DNA of 64,000 nucleotides, taken from Solea solea. Taxonomy: Eukaryota; Chordata; Actinopteri; Pleuronectiformes; Soleidae. Below, piece by piece: positions 24,001 through 37,830 of this stretch; the first letter of the stretch is position 1; each line of letters begins with the position of its first letter. Under the pieces are notes generated by a model that was not told the DNA's origin, made no database searches, and was given only the letters and a program-made list of their open reading frames with translations. The stretch spans positions 16,690,881 to 16,754,880 of the forward strand of contig NC_081136.1 in NCBI RefSeq assembly GCF_958295425.1, written 5' to 3'. Both the position numbers and the translations under genes were made by a program.

Positions 24001-27000
24001 GGGAGGCGAGGGAGGAGCCGCCCATGTTGGTTTTCTGATACCTCAAGTCCAGTGGTGTTGATATTCAAATTTTTTTTTTCTTCTAATATTCTAATTTTTT
24101 ATGTAGGAATTCTTTTTGGTCAATTATTTTTGGTTTGAGGTTGCTATTGTTTGGGAGAAGCGAGGTATCTGTTTCACCACAGGGTGCTCCACCCCCTCCT
24201 CCTTGTTCAGGAGACGACTGCTCTACACAGCTAGGAGACAACTTCCAGCTCACAGTTGGACATACCAATGGGCAGGGTGCATCTAATCCAGGGGCACCCT
24301 GTTCTCCTTTCTCGCCCTTAGGCCCTTTTTTGCCCTTCTTTCCCTTCTCCCCCTGTGGATACAATAGTTTGGTCAAGTTACAAAAAAAAAAAAAATCATT
24401 GCCTTTTGAACATCTGGGGATAGCACTGCTATTAGGGAAGGGGAAGTGATTAAAAAGGCCTTTGAGGGAGAAAGACACATTGCCAATGTTAGGTAGGAGA
24501 GGGGATACCAGACAGTACTGAGTGTTCAAAAAAACATTCCTCAGGACAGGAGGAGGACAAAAAGGGAGGAAAACACAGTGGGAAGGGATGGAAAACAGCT
24601 GTTTGCCAAAAACAGGGGTGTCAAGGGCACAAAGGATGAGAAAGAGTAGAAAGGAAAATTGCCTCCAGAAAAACAGAATTAAATCTACAACAAACTGTAT
24701 CCCGTCAGAGTAAAACACAAGTTACACAATGTTATTTTAAATGGAAAATGCATGTGAGAACATTTTAGTAGCAGACTTCACAGATGTTAGGTCCATTTTC
24801 AGTCGTTGTGATTCCAGATGTGTAGTATTGGAGCCTCAATTCTATTCTAACTTTATTCATTTGAATTTGCAAATTAAAATGTTGTACTGAGTGCATGCAA
24901 ACATATAACTAAGTGCCACTAGTGTCTGAATCTTCAAAAGTAATTCATGAAAATGATAATCCATAATACACTGTTCACTGTTGGGAAATGTTAAATACAT
25001 ACCAAAGTATGTTTGTTTTTATGATCCAAGGAATGGGATACAGTTTCTAAAAGGCAGTAACACTTAATGTTTGAGAACAGTAATAGTATGGTAATATTAT
25101 TGTTATGGATTTTCTTTCTAAAGCAATTTCCACCTTGTTAATAACAATGCCAATGCTGTGGTAATAAGGAGATAATATTACAGTAATACCATGTTATAAT
25201 TTGGTGAATACATTTACATGAAAACATTTTCTGAATCAAAGTAGATCATTATAAAGTAAAATGATAAAATATTATAAAGTTTGAATGTATCCTTCCATAT
25301 GTCACACACAGATTCAATTGTTATTAACAAGTTTTAGAATTGAAATAAGCTTTTTCTGAGTGATTATACACTATTACCATATCAATAATTACTGTAAAGT
25401 GTTACCTAAAAGTCATTTAAACATCTAAGAGACACATTAAAGTCAAACGTGTTGAAACACACACAGATTAGGGTATCGGAAAACCACTCTGTACACAAGC
25501 AAGGGAAGAGTTATCAACAAGCTCAAGAACTTCGGGAGGTGACGTGTAAGTTCATGTCCATGCATGGAAACGACAGAAGGAAAAAAAACATAAACAAATG
25601 TGGATTTTAAGAGCCTGCTGTCAATGGACGTCTGTTTGATCTGACATGTTTAAACCACGTCACGACAATGAGATTGGACTGGTGATTTTGAGAAATGAGA
25701 TGGCAAATCATTCAAAGGTGAAGAACAAAAGCTGAGCTGAGAGGACTGGTGATGACGTTTTATGCAAAGGCATGTCTCGGGGTATAGAGATTCAATTTAT
25801 TTAAAGGGATAACTCGGGAGGGCATGTATCAAGTGATTACACACTAACACATGTTTTCTCCAACTATTAAGTCTTTTGACGTAGCCCACATTGCGTTAAA
25901 TGCATTCCAGCAACACAGGAAATCGCTTTATGTTTTAAAGGATGTGTATATGGTTTCTGTTCAGCTCACTGACCTAGGACAACAGAAAAAGATTTTACCA
26001 ACTCATATACGTCAACTTAAATTTACTGCTTACTGCTTTCTCCTCCTCACATTTTGGATCTTTCAAAAATCCTGGATTATCCCTAACTAAGGCTTACTTG
26101 AACTTTAGTCAAAATATCTGCAAAGTAAAAGGAATTCATTAAAATGGAGGAGAGAATTTTCAAGAAAGGAAACTGTGCTTTCCTTTAACTGTATACAGCA
26201 GCTACATAAACACCTGCACTAAGTCCCATCACTGTCCATTGACATCAGTCCTCTATAATGTTAAGGGGCTTTATTCAACAAGCCATTGCAGCATATCTAC
26301 ATCTACCTTTTCTCCTCTTTCCCCAACGTCGCCTTTATCGCCCCTTAAGCCTGGTAACCCCTGTAAACGTACAAGTCCACTTAATTACTCTGGAGGCTTT
26401 TACTGTGATGAGTAGAACAGACCAAAGGAAACAGAAATAAGGTGAAAAGGTTTGAGCCAAAATGGGTGGACATGCAACAAGAATGAAAAGATGTGAGCTG
26501 CTGTGCTTTCTCTCAGAGTTCAAGTTCAATTTAACTGACAGACAAAGAAAGGCAGCAATTCACCAGAATCAGATGCAACAACGTACAGATAAAACTCTGA
26601 CTACATTTACATGCACTGCACGCTAATCATAATATCAATATTTGGAGTCTGTATCATTATAATCCTTGTCCACTAGATATCAGGACATTATAATCTGATT
26701 ATGACATAAACATGTCAAAATAATAACACTCTCAATCTGACTGCTCCTTATTCCCTTGGTGTTAAGTTTAAGAATGCTATTTACATCACATTGTCTATAT
26801 CCAACTATTTAATCGGGTTAATATTGCAGGGTGGCCCATGGCCATGTGGAAAGGAAACTTGGCTTGGGTCAAGAGCTAGAGTACTCCTCAAACAAGGTAC
26901 CTAACAATCATTACTCATTATTAATTGGACACTCTAAATTAACCCCAGGCAGACTGTTTGGGACCATTTATCCAGTCCTAAGGCCAGATAAATAAAAGGG

Positions 27001-30000
27001 TTGTGCCAGGAAGGGCATATGGGCCTCTGTCAAATCAAAATATATACAGTCATAACACACACTGATCAGTCTATCACTGATGGGTGGAGGCACAGATAAT
27101 TGTCACCACCACCCAACAGAGACATGTTAGAACACTGCTTGGTTGGTCACAGTAAAAGAGTGCAGTTGCCTTTGATTCTGGAAAGTTGCGCCAGACTTAA
27201 AAACATTCATCAGATGAAGTTAAACTAACTTACGTCCAAGCCTGGTGTTCCTGGAGCTCCCTGCAAATTAATAACAAACAACAGTCAGCACACGAAAAAA
27301 AAAATCATACAAAACTATAGCGATGGAGGGTAGAAATCTGTGTACTTAAATCATCTTTGCAGAGAGTGATTCTCGGCAATATTTAGTGAATACTATTTTT
27401 TCTGAAAGTGCAAAATGACAACACATTTTGACAGTGCTGACTCTCAAGTTTAAATGAGTCAGAATTGATCCCCAAGATCCTGTTTGGAGAACATGAAAGC
27501 TCCTCCAAACACAGAAAGGATTATTGATTTCCGCTTAAAGGAAAATCTAGAAAAGATGCCTGCAAACAGTCATTGTGATCTGATGAGATTTATATTAACC
27601 AAATGTCACTGAATCAGTAGCAACTTGACTTTCAGGTTTAGATTCAGTTTATTCAAACTAAAGAAGCCTCTTGGATGAGAATTAATCATAGCTAGTGAGA
27701 TGAGGCCAATCCTGAAGTAACAAGAGAGCCTCCAGTTTGAATGGAAGTTCATGGGAAATTGAGCCTAGCTTTTACTTGATTTATAACATCATGATTTATA
27801 AAAAATTTCCTGAGGAGTTCTCACTCACTCATTGTCTATCGCTTTATCCCCCACATGCAAACTCCTCACAGAGGCCCTCGGTTAAACTGGGATTCAAAGT
27901 AGCAAATTTCATGCTGTGAGGCGACAGAGCCAGCCACTAATTGGAGGCGTTAATGGTCTCAATCACTAGTTTAGGTGTTCTTCAGAAGCACATGATTCTG
28001 TAATACTATAAAGGAAGTTCCCATTTAGAGCAAAATACTGTAGATGATAAAGCACAGCACATTTAAGTGGATACCAGTGAGACTGACAGCTAGTGTTGTC
28101 CACTAGATTCCAATGGGTGACATCACTACTGCTTGCCAGTCTTCAGGAAAAGTACAAATCTAATGGCTACTGATTCAATAACATTTGGACAATGACAAGC
28201 CTTTATTATACATCAAACAACAAAAAACAACTTACAGGAAGTCCATAAGGTCCCCTTGGCCCTGGCTCGCCCTGTGCTCCTTTCTCACCCTAACAGAAAC
28301 AGATGAGTGTTTTATACATGATCCACTTTGGAAAAGAAGTGATACTAAATCACACAATCATGTGAATGCATGTCTTGTCTCCACAGTGAAATCAAAGGTC
28401 AAAGATAAATGTCCGTCTTACTATGTCACCCTTTGGCCCAGCAGGACCAGCTGGACCTGTAGGTCCATCCATGCCCTGCAAAGAGACATGTCGTTACGGT
28501 GGGTTTGTGTCATCGGACAGGGACAGCTCTTTCAAAGTGGATTTTCCAAAACAAACAGCAAATGGAAAAGTGATCATGTTTTGCAAATACATACATATTG
28601 AGTATTCCTCATGTACTGTACAACCAGTACACAGAGTTACAGCTGCTACATTGGCCACACAGAACAGTTATGACACTGCTGACAGTTAATGTATGAGTGT
28701 GTGTTAATGCTGAGTTAATGCAACACAGGACAAACAGGAGCCTGGAAATGTCTGCTGTAACACTGTTTTACGTATGGTTGCTATTCTGTTGACTACGCTC
28801 AGTGTGACCTGTTCATGAAAACTGGCTAAAACGTTAAAGGTAGAGTATGCATAACATTTCCCTAACAAAAAAACCCCAATAGATTAATCCAAGAATTATC
28901 TCTGTCATTCATCCTCAATGGGCCACTTTATCTGCAAAGCTATATCCTGCCACCATGGTGGTGTAAATCAACTCTATGAAAAGCAATTACATGCTTAGGC
29001 CCACGGCATGCCATTGTAGCCCAGGTGACTTTGCTTTGTAACAATTCCTGCATACTCTACCTTGAAAAGAAACTGCACATATCTCTTTTCAAACACAATA
29101 AAATGAGGTGATATGAGTGAAAACAAATTTGAGTCAAAAACGGAGGACTGTGTGGAAAATGTGAGGGAGAGAAGTGAAAAAAAAGTCGGGTGGTGAAGCC
29201 CCCCCCTTGGTCACATGACACTCACCCTAATTCCGGGCTTGCCGTCCAAGCCGGAGGCTCCCTGTGTGGTTATGGAGGTATGAGTGACATGAACAAGGTG
29301 GGATTAGTACCAGATGAACACTGTTATTAGGACAGGTTGATGGCAGGGTTCACACAACAACTAAATCACACTGTGTGTTACAGTGAAGTAGTCAGCCCAA
29401 GCAAATGGACATGAGGACAGAAAATGTAGCTGGCAATAGACACACACACACACTTCCTCAGACATACACGGAAATGTATACACCAGCCATTCCCAACGTG
29501 TGCTCATGGGTATATGGATACTGCAGATGGGCCGAGAAAGAAATGTGTTTTCCATTTCCAGTTTTCCATGATAGATTTGAAGAAATACTTCAAAAAACAA
29601 AGCGTTTAAATCATGTGTTATTTTTCTTTTATCTGACCTGCTATAGCAGCAGCCTAGTCCAGCAGAGTGAGCACAATGTTGTAGGGCTGCAACTAACGTT
29701 TATTTTTCATCATCGATTAATCTGTCGATTATTCTCTAGATTAATCGAGTAATGGTTTGTTCCATAAAATGTTGAAAAATGTTGATCTGCGTTCCTGAAA
29801 CCTGTAAATGATGATGTTCTCAAATGTCATGTTTTGTCCACAAACCAAAATGATTTAGTTTTAATGATTTCTTTGTGATATGGAGCAAAGAAACACATTT
29901 AAAAAGCTGAAATATGTGAAAACTTGTTTTAATAATAAAAAAGATGATCAAAATTGTTGACAATTAATTTAGTAATTGATTAATTGAGTGATTGTTTCAG

Positions 30001-33000
30001 TTGGGAATTATCGATCATAGTTTTGTGTGTTGATCAGAGTCATGATTTAAGGTTTGGGTGGACCTCAGGAGGATTTCCAGATTTCAAAGTGTGGGAATGG
30101 CTGGTATACACTAACACACAACAACACAATCTGACAGGGCTAAATTACGACATGAGGGATTTCTTTCCATGGATGTGTGAAGACACTGAGGACAAGGGAA
30201 ATTGGTTGGAGACGTCTTATGTCTGCACTTACAGGGAGACCCAAAGGTCCACGATCGCCTTTGTGTCCTGGCTCCCCTCTTATACCCTTCACACCATGTA
30301 GCCCGGCTTCACCCTGGGAACAAGGGGGGATAGAAGCAGACGTGACACAGTTGCTGTACCTGCAGTTGCACCTCAGGACTTGGCCTCCTAACACCGCTCT
30401 GTCAGTCTCTCTGTAGTTTTCCCTGTAGGTCTTTGCATGTCTGTGCTACATCTGCTGTGACTCCATTTAGTCCATGATTTCTAATCTCCAATTCCCCTTA
30501 GATGTAGATGTGGCTGCAAAACTATCTAACTATCTATCTGTCTGTCTGTCTGTCTGTCACAATTATTAGTAACCACATGGAAAAAAAAACATGAAACCGA
30601 ACCAACAATGGCTATATTAGTTTGAAGTAAGTGTAGTGACCCAGTAGTGACCAACAAGACCCCAGTGTTGGGGTCTTGTGGGGTTGTCACAAGAGATCCA
30701 TATTTGGTTGCCTTTTAATGGCATGGAATATCCAGCACTTACGAGTTAGCCAAAGTGTTGTCTTTAGGTTTTTCATTTTATTGTGTGAATCTGTCTACTC
30801 TGACAATTCATTGCCATTTGCTGCATGTTCTGCCAAGAAGCTCCTCCTCCTCTGAATGTCTTTCAACCAGATCTGTTGTATATATTGTTTTGATTGAGAG
30901 ACTCCTATTGGCAGAGAGGTGTCAAACTCCTCTTCCTTCAAACACAGTGTGTGTGGCCGAGGCACAACTGCCAGTAGGTGATAGATGGTGGAAGGGGGGG
31001 GGGACCCCTGAATCAAATTTAGCTTAGGGCCCCATAAAGGCTTGGGCTGGCCCTGATAAGCTTGTTTGGTTCAATGTTATTATTGACTTAATTTTATATT
31101 TATTTAAAAATAGTTTTATTCTGCATCATAAATATGTTGCGTTATAATGATTTCAAACTCATTACTGCCCCCTCTTGAGCAAAAACAAAGAAATGTTGAT
31201 CGGTGCAGCGCTAAAATTAAGTGAAAAAGTCTTCCTGTGTGAAAGAAAATACAGTCTCATCTGTTCATGAAACTAGATTTACAAGATTTGTTCTATGCAT
31301 GAAAAACCTGAAATGAAAGTGTCTCTTTGTTAATTTACAGATAACTTGACTTGATTGTGCCCTTCTCTGATTAAAATTTACCTTTGGTCCTGGGAAACCA
31401 TGGGGTCCCTAAAAAACATCAGACAGAAAGAGTATTATTATTATTATTTTTTCAATCACCTGGTCTGGTGATCAGTCAGTTTATAATGTATAATTATGTT
31501 ACTTTCTACTACACAAACTATACAAGACAAAACAAAAATAAAAACTACTGAAGCACTGTCAATGTGCCAGAACAAGTAGAGCAGGTGCAGCACCAGGAAA
31601 TTTCCCACAGGAATGCAGGTGTGTTTGTTTTTCAGTTGTGAGAGTGAAAACTGGGCGACAGCACTGTGGAATCACATAGACAACAAACGGGTGCTGGGCT
31701 ACAATTATTCATGAGGAAGATTTGAAAGATTTGTGCTGAATAACCCCAGACACATTCTTAGTTTTGTCTTTCAGCACATGAGAAACTGTGAGAAAATACA
31801 AGATCCCAGTGTCAACTGTGGATGAATTAATAATTCATTTGTTTATCCAAGTAATTTGTGCCTGTTTTGGTTCCTGCACCAAAACTAACAAAACCAACCC
31901 AGCTACAAGGAGATTAAGATCATTAGCCAATATGTGATGACACATTCTTTCAGCTTCTCAGTATGTTACCAAACGCTAGGGCTACAAAATCAGTTGGGCC
32001 ACATTTTCAAACCAAGAAATTTAGCTGAGCCAGACAATTTCTGTAGCTAGTAAGAAGGGGATGACACATTTTAAACCAGCACAAATGTATGTAAGGTACA
32101 TCGCAATGTGCATTAGAAAATAATACAATACGTACACCTGAATAGAATCTGAGGTACTAGCAGTAATACTATTTTGGTCACACCTCAAAGTGCATAAAAA
32201 TAAATGTGTTTGTCATATTTGACTGCATAAAATCAAAAAGGTGCACAACATTAGCAACAGCATTTGTTTATCTTTGCTTCTAATGGACAAACGTATTTGG
32301 CCACACCGGTTAAGTACAGAATTCAGGTGTTTTAATGAGGCTTCGGGGCTAGGCATCCTGTATAGTGCACATCATACACTACCCCCAACCATCTCAAAGT
32401 GCCTTTAAAAGAATACAAAAGTAACTATCAATGCTATCAAACCTATCAGGAGTGCTGTATTCATGGTCACTGCTACTGTGGGAATGTATGTAGGTATCAG
32501 TAAAAAGTATTTTCTAGTGGAACCACAGGCTGGGCCACTTTTGGTCCACATGTGGCCCACGGGCCACCATTTGAATAGGCTGGCCATAAGCAATTTAAAA
32601 GGGCAATATCCTCTGATGAGATGTTTTAATGCTTTAAAAACTCACCATGGGTCCTGGTGGTCCATGAGGCCCTGATGGCCCTGGAGGGCCAATGATCTGT
32701 AATATATACAGTTTATTATTATTACATTATAATATATAAAAAAAAAAAAAGAAGGTTTTTATTATATTTCAAAGTGACTGAAAACGGTGAAAGCTGAATC
32801 TTAATTGTAACTTACTGAAGAACCCTGAGGACCAGGTAGCCCTAAATCTCCCTTTTCACCTTTGGCTCCATTGATACCCTGAGAATAAGCAAAATCTTTA
32901 CAGTGCTGTTGTCATCTCAAGAGAGGGTTGAACATTCCTTGTAACCACCTGTCAGGTATTTGTTTTTTGCTGTTTTTAAAGGTAGAGTACAATTCTTACA

Positions 33001-36000
33001 GGGAGCCCAGGTAAACCAGTTGTTCCTTTGTCCCCTGAAGCTCCAGGCATCCCCATGTCTCCCTTTGAACCTTTGTAGCCCTGAGAGAAGGAAGTAAAAA
33101 GGCTTTAGGTTTTAAAAAAATACCCATTGTTGTTGGTATTCATGAAAAAGTTTCCAACATGTAATTGTTAAAAAACAAAAAAAACATTGAACAAAGTCAA
33201 CAGAAGCTGAATTAAGTGTTCATATTGGATTGCAGTTGAGGATGGACATACCCTACCCTAGTCCTTGGACATTGATCATCACTGGTCACCCTAACCCTAA
33301 GCTGAGGACACCAATGTGTAAATAAACATATATTGAATAACCACCAGAGGGCAACGGCCACTGGTTGCTAAAAGAGGTCCTTGAAAATGGAGGTCAATAG
33401 GAAAATGAACTTCTACTTCTCCAGGGTTCCCACACCGTGGTTGACATCAAATTCAAGGACTTTTCAATGATTTTCCAGGACCAATTCTTTCAAATTAAAA
33501 GACCGAATGTGCTGACACAGCTTAAGATGGAAGTCCATGGCGTCCACTTTTATTGATTTGCAGCACACTCTGCATTTGCAAAGAATTCAAGCATCATGTC
33601 TATTTTGGGCAATTTTCAAAAACCTTCAAAAAAAAGGGCCATGATTTTTTTTTTCAAATGCACAAACCTTCAAGGATTTCAAAGACCCATGGGAACCCTG
33701 CTTCTCACTTCATTTATAAGATTATTAAATAAAGAGTGAAACAATAAATATATATATACAATATATAAATGTACTAATACTGACTAAAATGAAAGACATA
33801 AAAGACCAACTTACTCGCTCTCCATCGAGTCCAGGGAGACCAGGCATACCACGATCCCCCTGTAACAAAAGAGAATTTCTTTACCAAACATGATGTGATG
33901 CAAGTGCTAACTGATTTGTGACCTTTTAAACACACCAAAACAAAGAAAATATCTAGAGAGAAAAAAAAGTATTATTATACCTTTATACCCTGTGGTCCAA
34001 TTGGCCCTGGAGGCCCAGCAGGACCCTGCACACACACATAGATTTCTTTTTTTTTCACACTTATTAAACATAAAAACTACAGTTCAGTATAGCTCTACAT
34101 AATCAGCTGAATTTGATAATGGGTAAAGAAAACACTGCCAACAACACAGCTTACGTATCACACTCAGATGATCCACAAGCAGTGCAAAATGTTAGCAGTC
34201 AGTAACCAGTTACCAAGAAGCTCAACTAAAAGACACATGCTGATGTCAAACATGTCAGCCAAATCATTTAGGCGTCAACATACACAGAAGGCGATTTACT
34301 TATTTAAGATTTCACCAAGTGGAAACACAAATATTCACTTATATCGCTGAAGGAATTATGCATTATGATATTAGGATGCAAGTTATCAAGTAGCAACAAA
34401 TACATTAGCTCTAAGCCACATGACAGATGGAGAGCAAGACATCCATACAATGTAAGTCAATGATCAGATGTGTCTGAACTTAAGTAAACAAGGATGTTTG
34501 TCAACAATGTTATTTGTCAATATACAATACAATAAATACCAGTTGTATAGCCTACAAACAAACATAATAACACAGCTTAAAAGTGAGTGTGCAGTTTGTT
34601 TTGCACACAGGATTTACAGCTTCTATAGCTGAAAAAACTTAAAGGGACTGGACAGGATTTTTATGGTGTGGAGGTATGAGGTACTGACATATTATCAACA
34701 CTGCCGTGATAACATAGCTGTTAGCCAAGGTAGCCATACATCTCATACAGTCCCCATTTTAAGTTGTCCAGTTTTTTTTGTTTTTTTTTGGAGTTGCACT
34801 AGAATGCAGCATAAATTCCAATGCTGAACAAAGGATTTCACAGAATTGCTTTTGTGACAGCTACGCCAACCAAGAACAGAAAATAACAGATTCACACACT
34901 ATACTAAGATATCAACTAAGGTACAATATACTAAGAAAAATATATAACAAGAAAAAAAGATTAAACCTCATACACAATAAGAATAATGTATGTTGTGTCA
35001 AATATACAAGAAATTAATAAATAAGTACCAATACAGTGTACAAACAGTATACAAAAAAATAAGTGAATTGTTTATAATCTAATATATACATTTAAGTGTT
35101 GGAATATGCAACTACATTGGTACTAAAGATAAATGGTGGAGGCAGCAGTGGATGATCAACACACGTTTTCAACAGCAAAAGGCTAACTATTCTTAAGATA
35201 TCAGAGACTTAAGCAGGCAGAGATTTTTTAAGGTTGAGCCTTTTGTCAAGTCCCTGCAGACAAGAGTGTTCAGTCAAGTCAGTGTTGATAATCGTGCAAA
35301 ACCTCATGCAACCGCAGTCAAAAGGTGAAACTTATTTATTATACACTCACAGCTACACTTGCTGTCAGACTTCTAAAGCTCATTTCCAAACATGCTGATG
35401 AAACGATTAGATACTGGGGACATTTTTCATCAATTTAAATTTCTTAATTGTACAGATGCAATTTAGTTAATTTTCCCAACAGCACAAAGCCATTTAGACT
35501 TTTATCACTTTGAAATATAAATGCAGTGCCAACTCATGGGGCACAAATAAATGTTCCACTCAAGTTATATATATATATATATATCTATATACTGTATATA
35601 AATAAGACCAGCTTTTTTACACACACAAACACACATGAATGAATTGGTTGTGTCCTTGTCCTTGACCTGTATGTACTGATATCTGTCTTGACCAGCAGGT
35701 TATAGCAGGATAACACTGTCAAATATTTGTTTGTGTGGGCAATTATGTTATAAGTCTGAGGGCGCGTCGCACACAGTAATTTACTCAAACCTGTTGTTAA
35801 ATTGGATAAGCCCAGACTTGCCTCTTGTTTCCACATGTCAGTTGATGGTGTAAGGATTTAAAGAAGACTTACATAAAATGTGTGCAAGTGTTCTTTGTTT
35901 CTAAACGTTGAAGTGAAATGGACGTGTGGGAGTATTTCTATTCATACATTGATGAAGCATGAAATGTTGCATCACATGTTGTGTCACAGGGTGCACAAAT

Positions 36001-37768
36001 AAAGCAGCGCAGTGCAAACCAGGGGACTGGGGTTGAGTTGAGTTGAGTCCATGCGAGGAACAAAGATGAATCACTTGTGGAGATGACACAATGCATAGAA
36101 TACACAGAGCCTATTTACCGTTACTGTAATAGAGGTAATCTTCTGCAGTGGACCAAAGGAGTGGAAATGGGGAGGAGATGAGAGATAAGTCACACAGATA
36201 ACAAAACCTCTGTGCCAGCACATTTTCAAATACACCCTCGAAATGAGTCCTTCATGAAAAAGTAAAATAGTTGCTCACCTATTTATATATGTAGAAATCA
36301 GACACGTTCTTATCAACCAAAAACATAGAAAGTGATTAAACTGAGCTAATATACAATTTAAACGGAAATGCAATAAAATGTTTAGCTTCATTTATAAAGA
36401 AAGATTTAAAAGCTCATATTTGGACTCATTGAAAAAAATGTAAGAAGACAAACTGTAAACTATTGAAATATTAATTGGAGCTACATTATATGGACAAAAG
36501 TATTTGGCCACACCTGTTAATTAAAGTGTTTCAACCAGACCTGTCGCAACAGGTGTATAAACTCAAGCACCGAGCCATGCAGTCTCCATTTGGAAAACAA
36601 ATTGGGTTGATCTGAAGAGCACAGTGACTTCAAGCGTGGTACTGAGATGCCACCTTTGCAATAAGACCTTTGCAACCCTGTTGTATATTCCACAGTCAAC
36701 TGTAAGTTATATTATTAGAAAGTGGAAGTGTTAAGGAACAACAGCAGCTCCGCCACAAGGAGTAAGACCACATAAAATCACAGAGGGACTGCTAAGGCGT
36801 ATGTGCGTAAAAGTCGCCATCACTCTGCTGATTCCACAGGAGAAGAGTTCCGAGCTTCCACGACATTAATGTAAGCACAAGAACTGTGGAATAGATTTCC
36901 ATGGTTGAGCTGCTGCACACAAGCCTCACATCACCAAGTCCAGTACCAAGTGTCAGATGCAGTGGTGTAAAGCTCACCAATACTGAATCATGCTTCTCTG
37001 TCTCTCAGTCACATGGGCGAGTCCGTGGTTGGCAGGTGACGAGTGAACTGACTTCAGTTACTGTATCTGACTGCACTGTGCTGGAGGAGGGATAATGGTA
37101 TGGGGCTGTTTTTCAGGCTTTTGGCTAGGCCGCTTATTTACAGTGAAGGATAATCTTAAAGTCATACTTTGCCAATTTGCATTTAGCTTTGTACTACTAG
37201 AATAGGGGTAGTATTTTTGAAAAATTGTGCTTCCCAACCTCAGTTTCCCCTGAGTCAAGAAATATCTTCATTCTTTTTTTTGTTACGTGCCCACCAGTGA
37301 CACTTGGTCTGAGCCTTGGTCCGAGGCATGAAACTGCAACGCTAATTCTGCACTTTTTAGACCCACTCGTAGGGGGGACGGGACCTCATTCCCAGAATGT
37401 AAACAGTGTCCGCCATCTTTGCTAACAGATATGCTAACAGGACCAAGTGTCACTAGTGGGCACGTGACAAAGACAAGAATGAAGATATTTCACAACTGAG
37501 GGGAAACTGAGGATAAGACAAGATTGTTGACTGGCCAACCCAGACCCATAAAACCACTTCCCATAGAAACACTTTAAAATATTGAGGAAATTCCAAGAAG
37601 TCTGGAAGCTGTTATAGCAGTAAAAGGGGGATCAACTCCATATTAAAGTACTGTATATGTATTTGAATATGTCATTAAATTCCCTGTTGGTGCAATAGTC
37701 ATGCATCCAAATACTTTTGTCCATATAGTGTACATGTATGAGGAGGTAATCATCCAGTAATCATATAT

Positions 37769-37830
<62 letters not shown>

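Larger units (their letters stand above)
36484..37730 (+). mobile_element. Degenerate Tc1-like DNA transposon with intact ends
   Basis: The left end cattatatggacaaaagtat and the right end, reverse-complemented cactatatggacaaaagtat, form an inverted repeat matching at 24 of 25 positions, flanked by TA on both sides. Inside, the + strand keeps Tc1 transposase landmarks: [10 protein letters not shown] near 37085-37120, and a C-terminal [15 protein letters not shown] before a stop near 37640. Frameshifts and a nested element remove most of the catalytic domain. Tc1/mariner elements move by cut and paste into TA sites. Confidence 0.8.

Noticed and set aside
24083..24718. 211-codon - strand open frame
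   Set aside because: It is collagen exon w27a extended into intron on both sides; splice sites at 24352 and 24266 explain the coding part.
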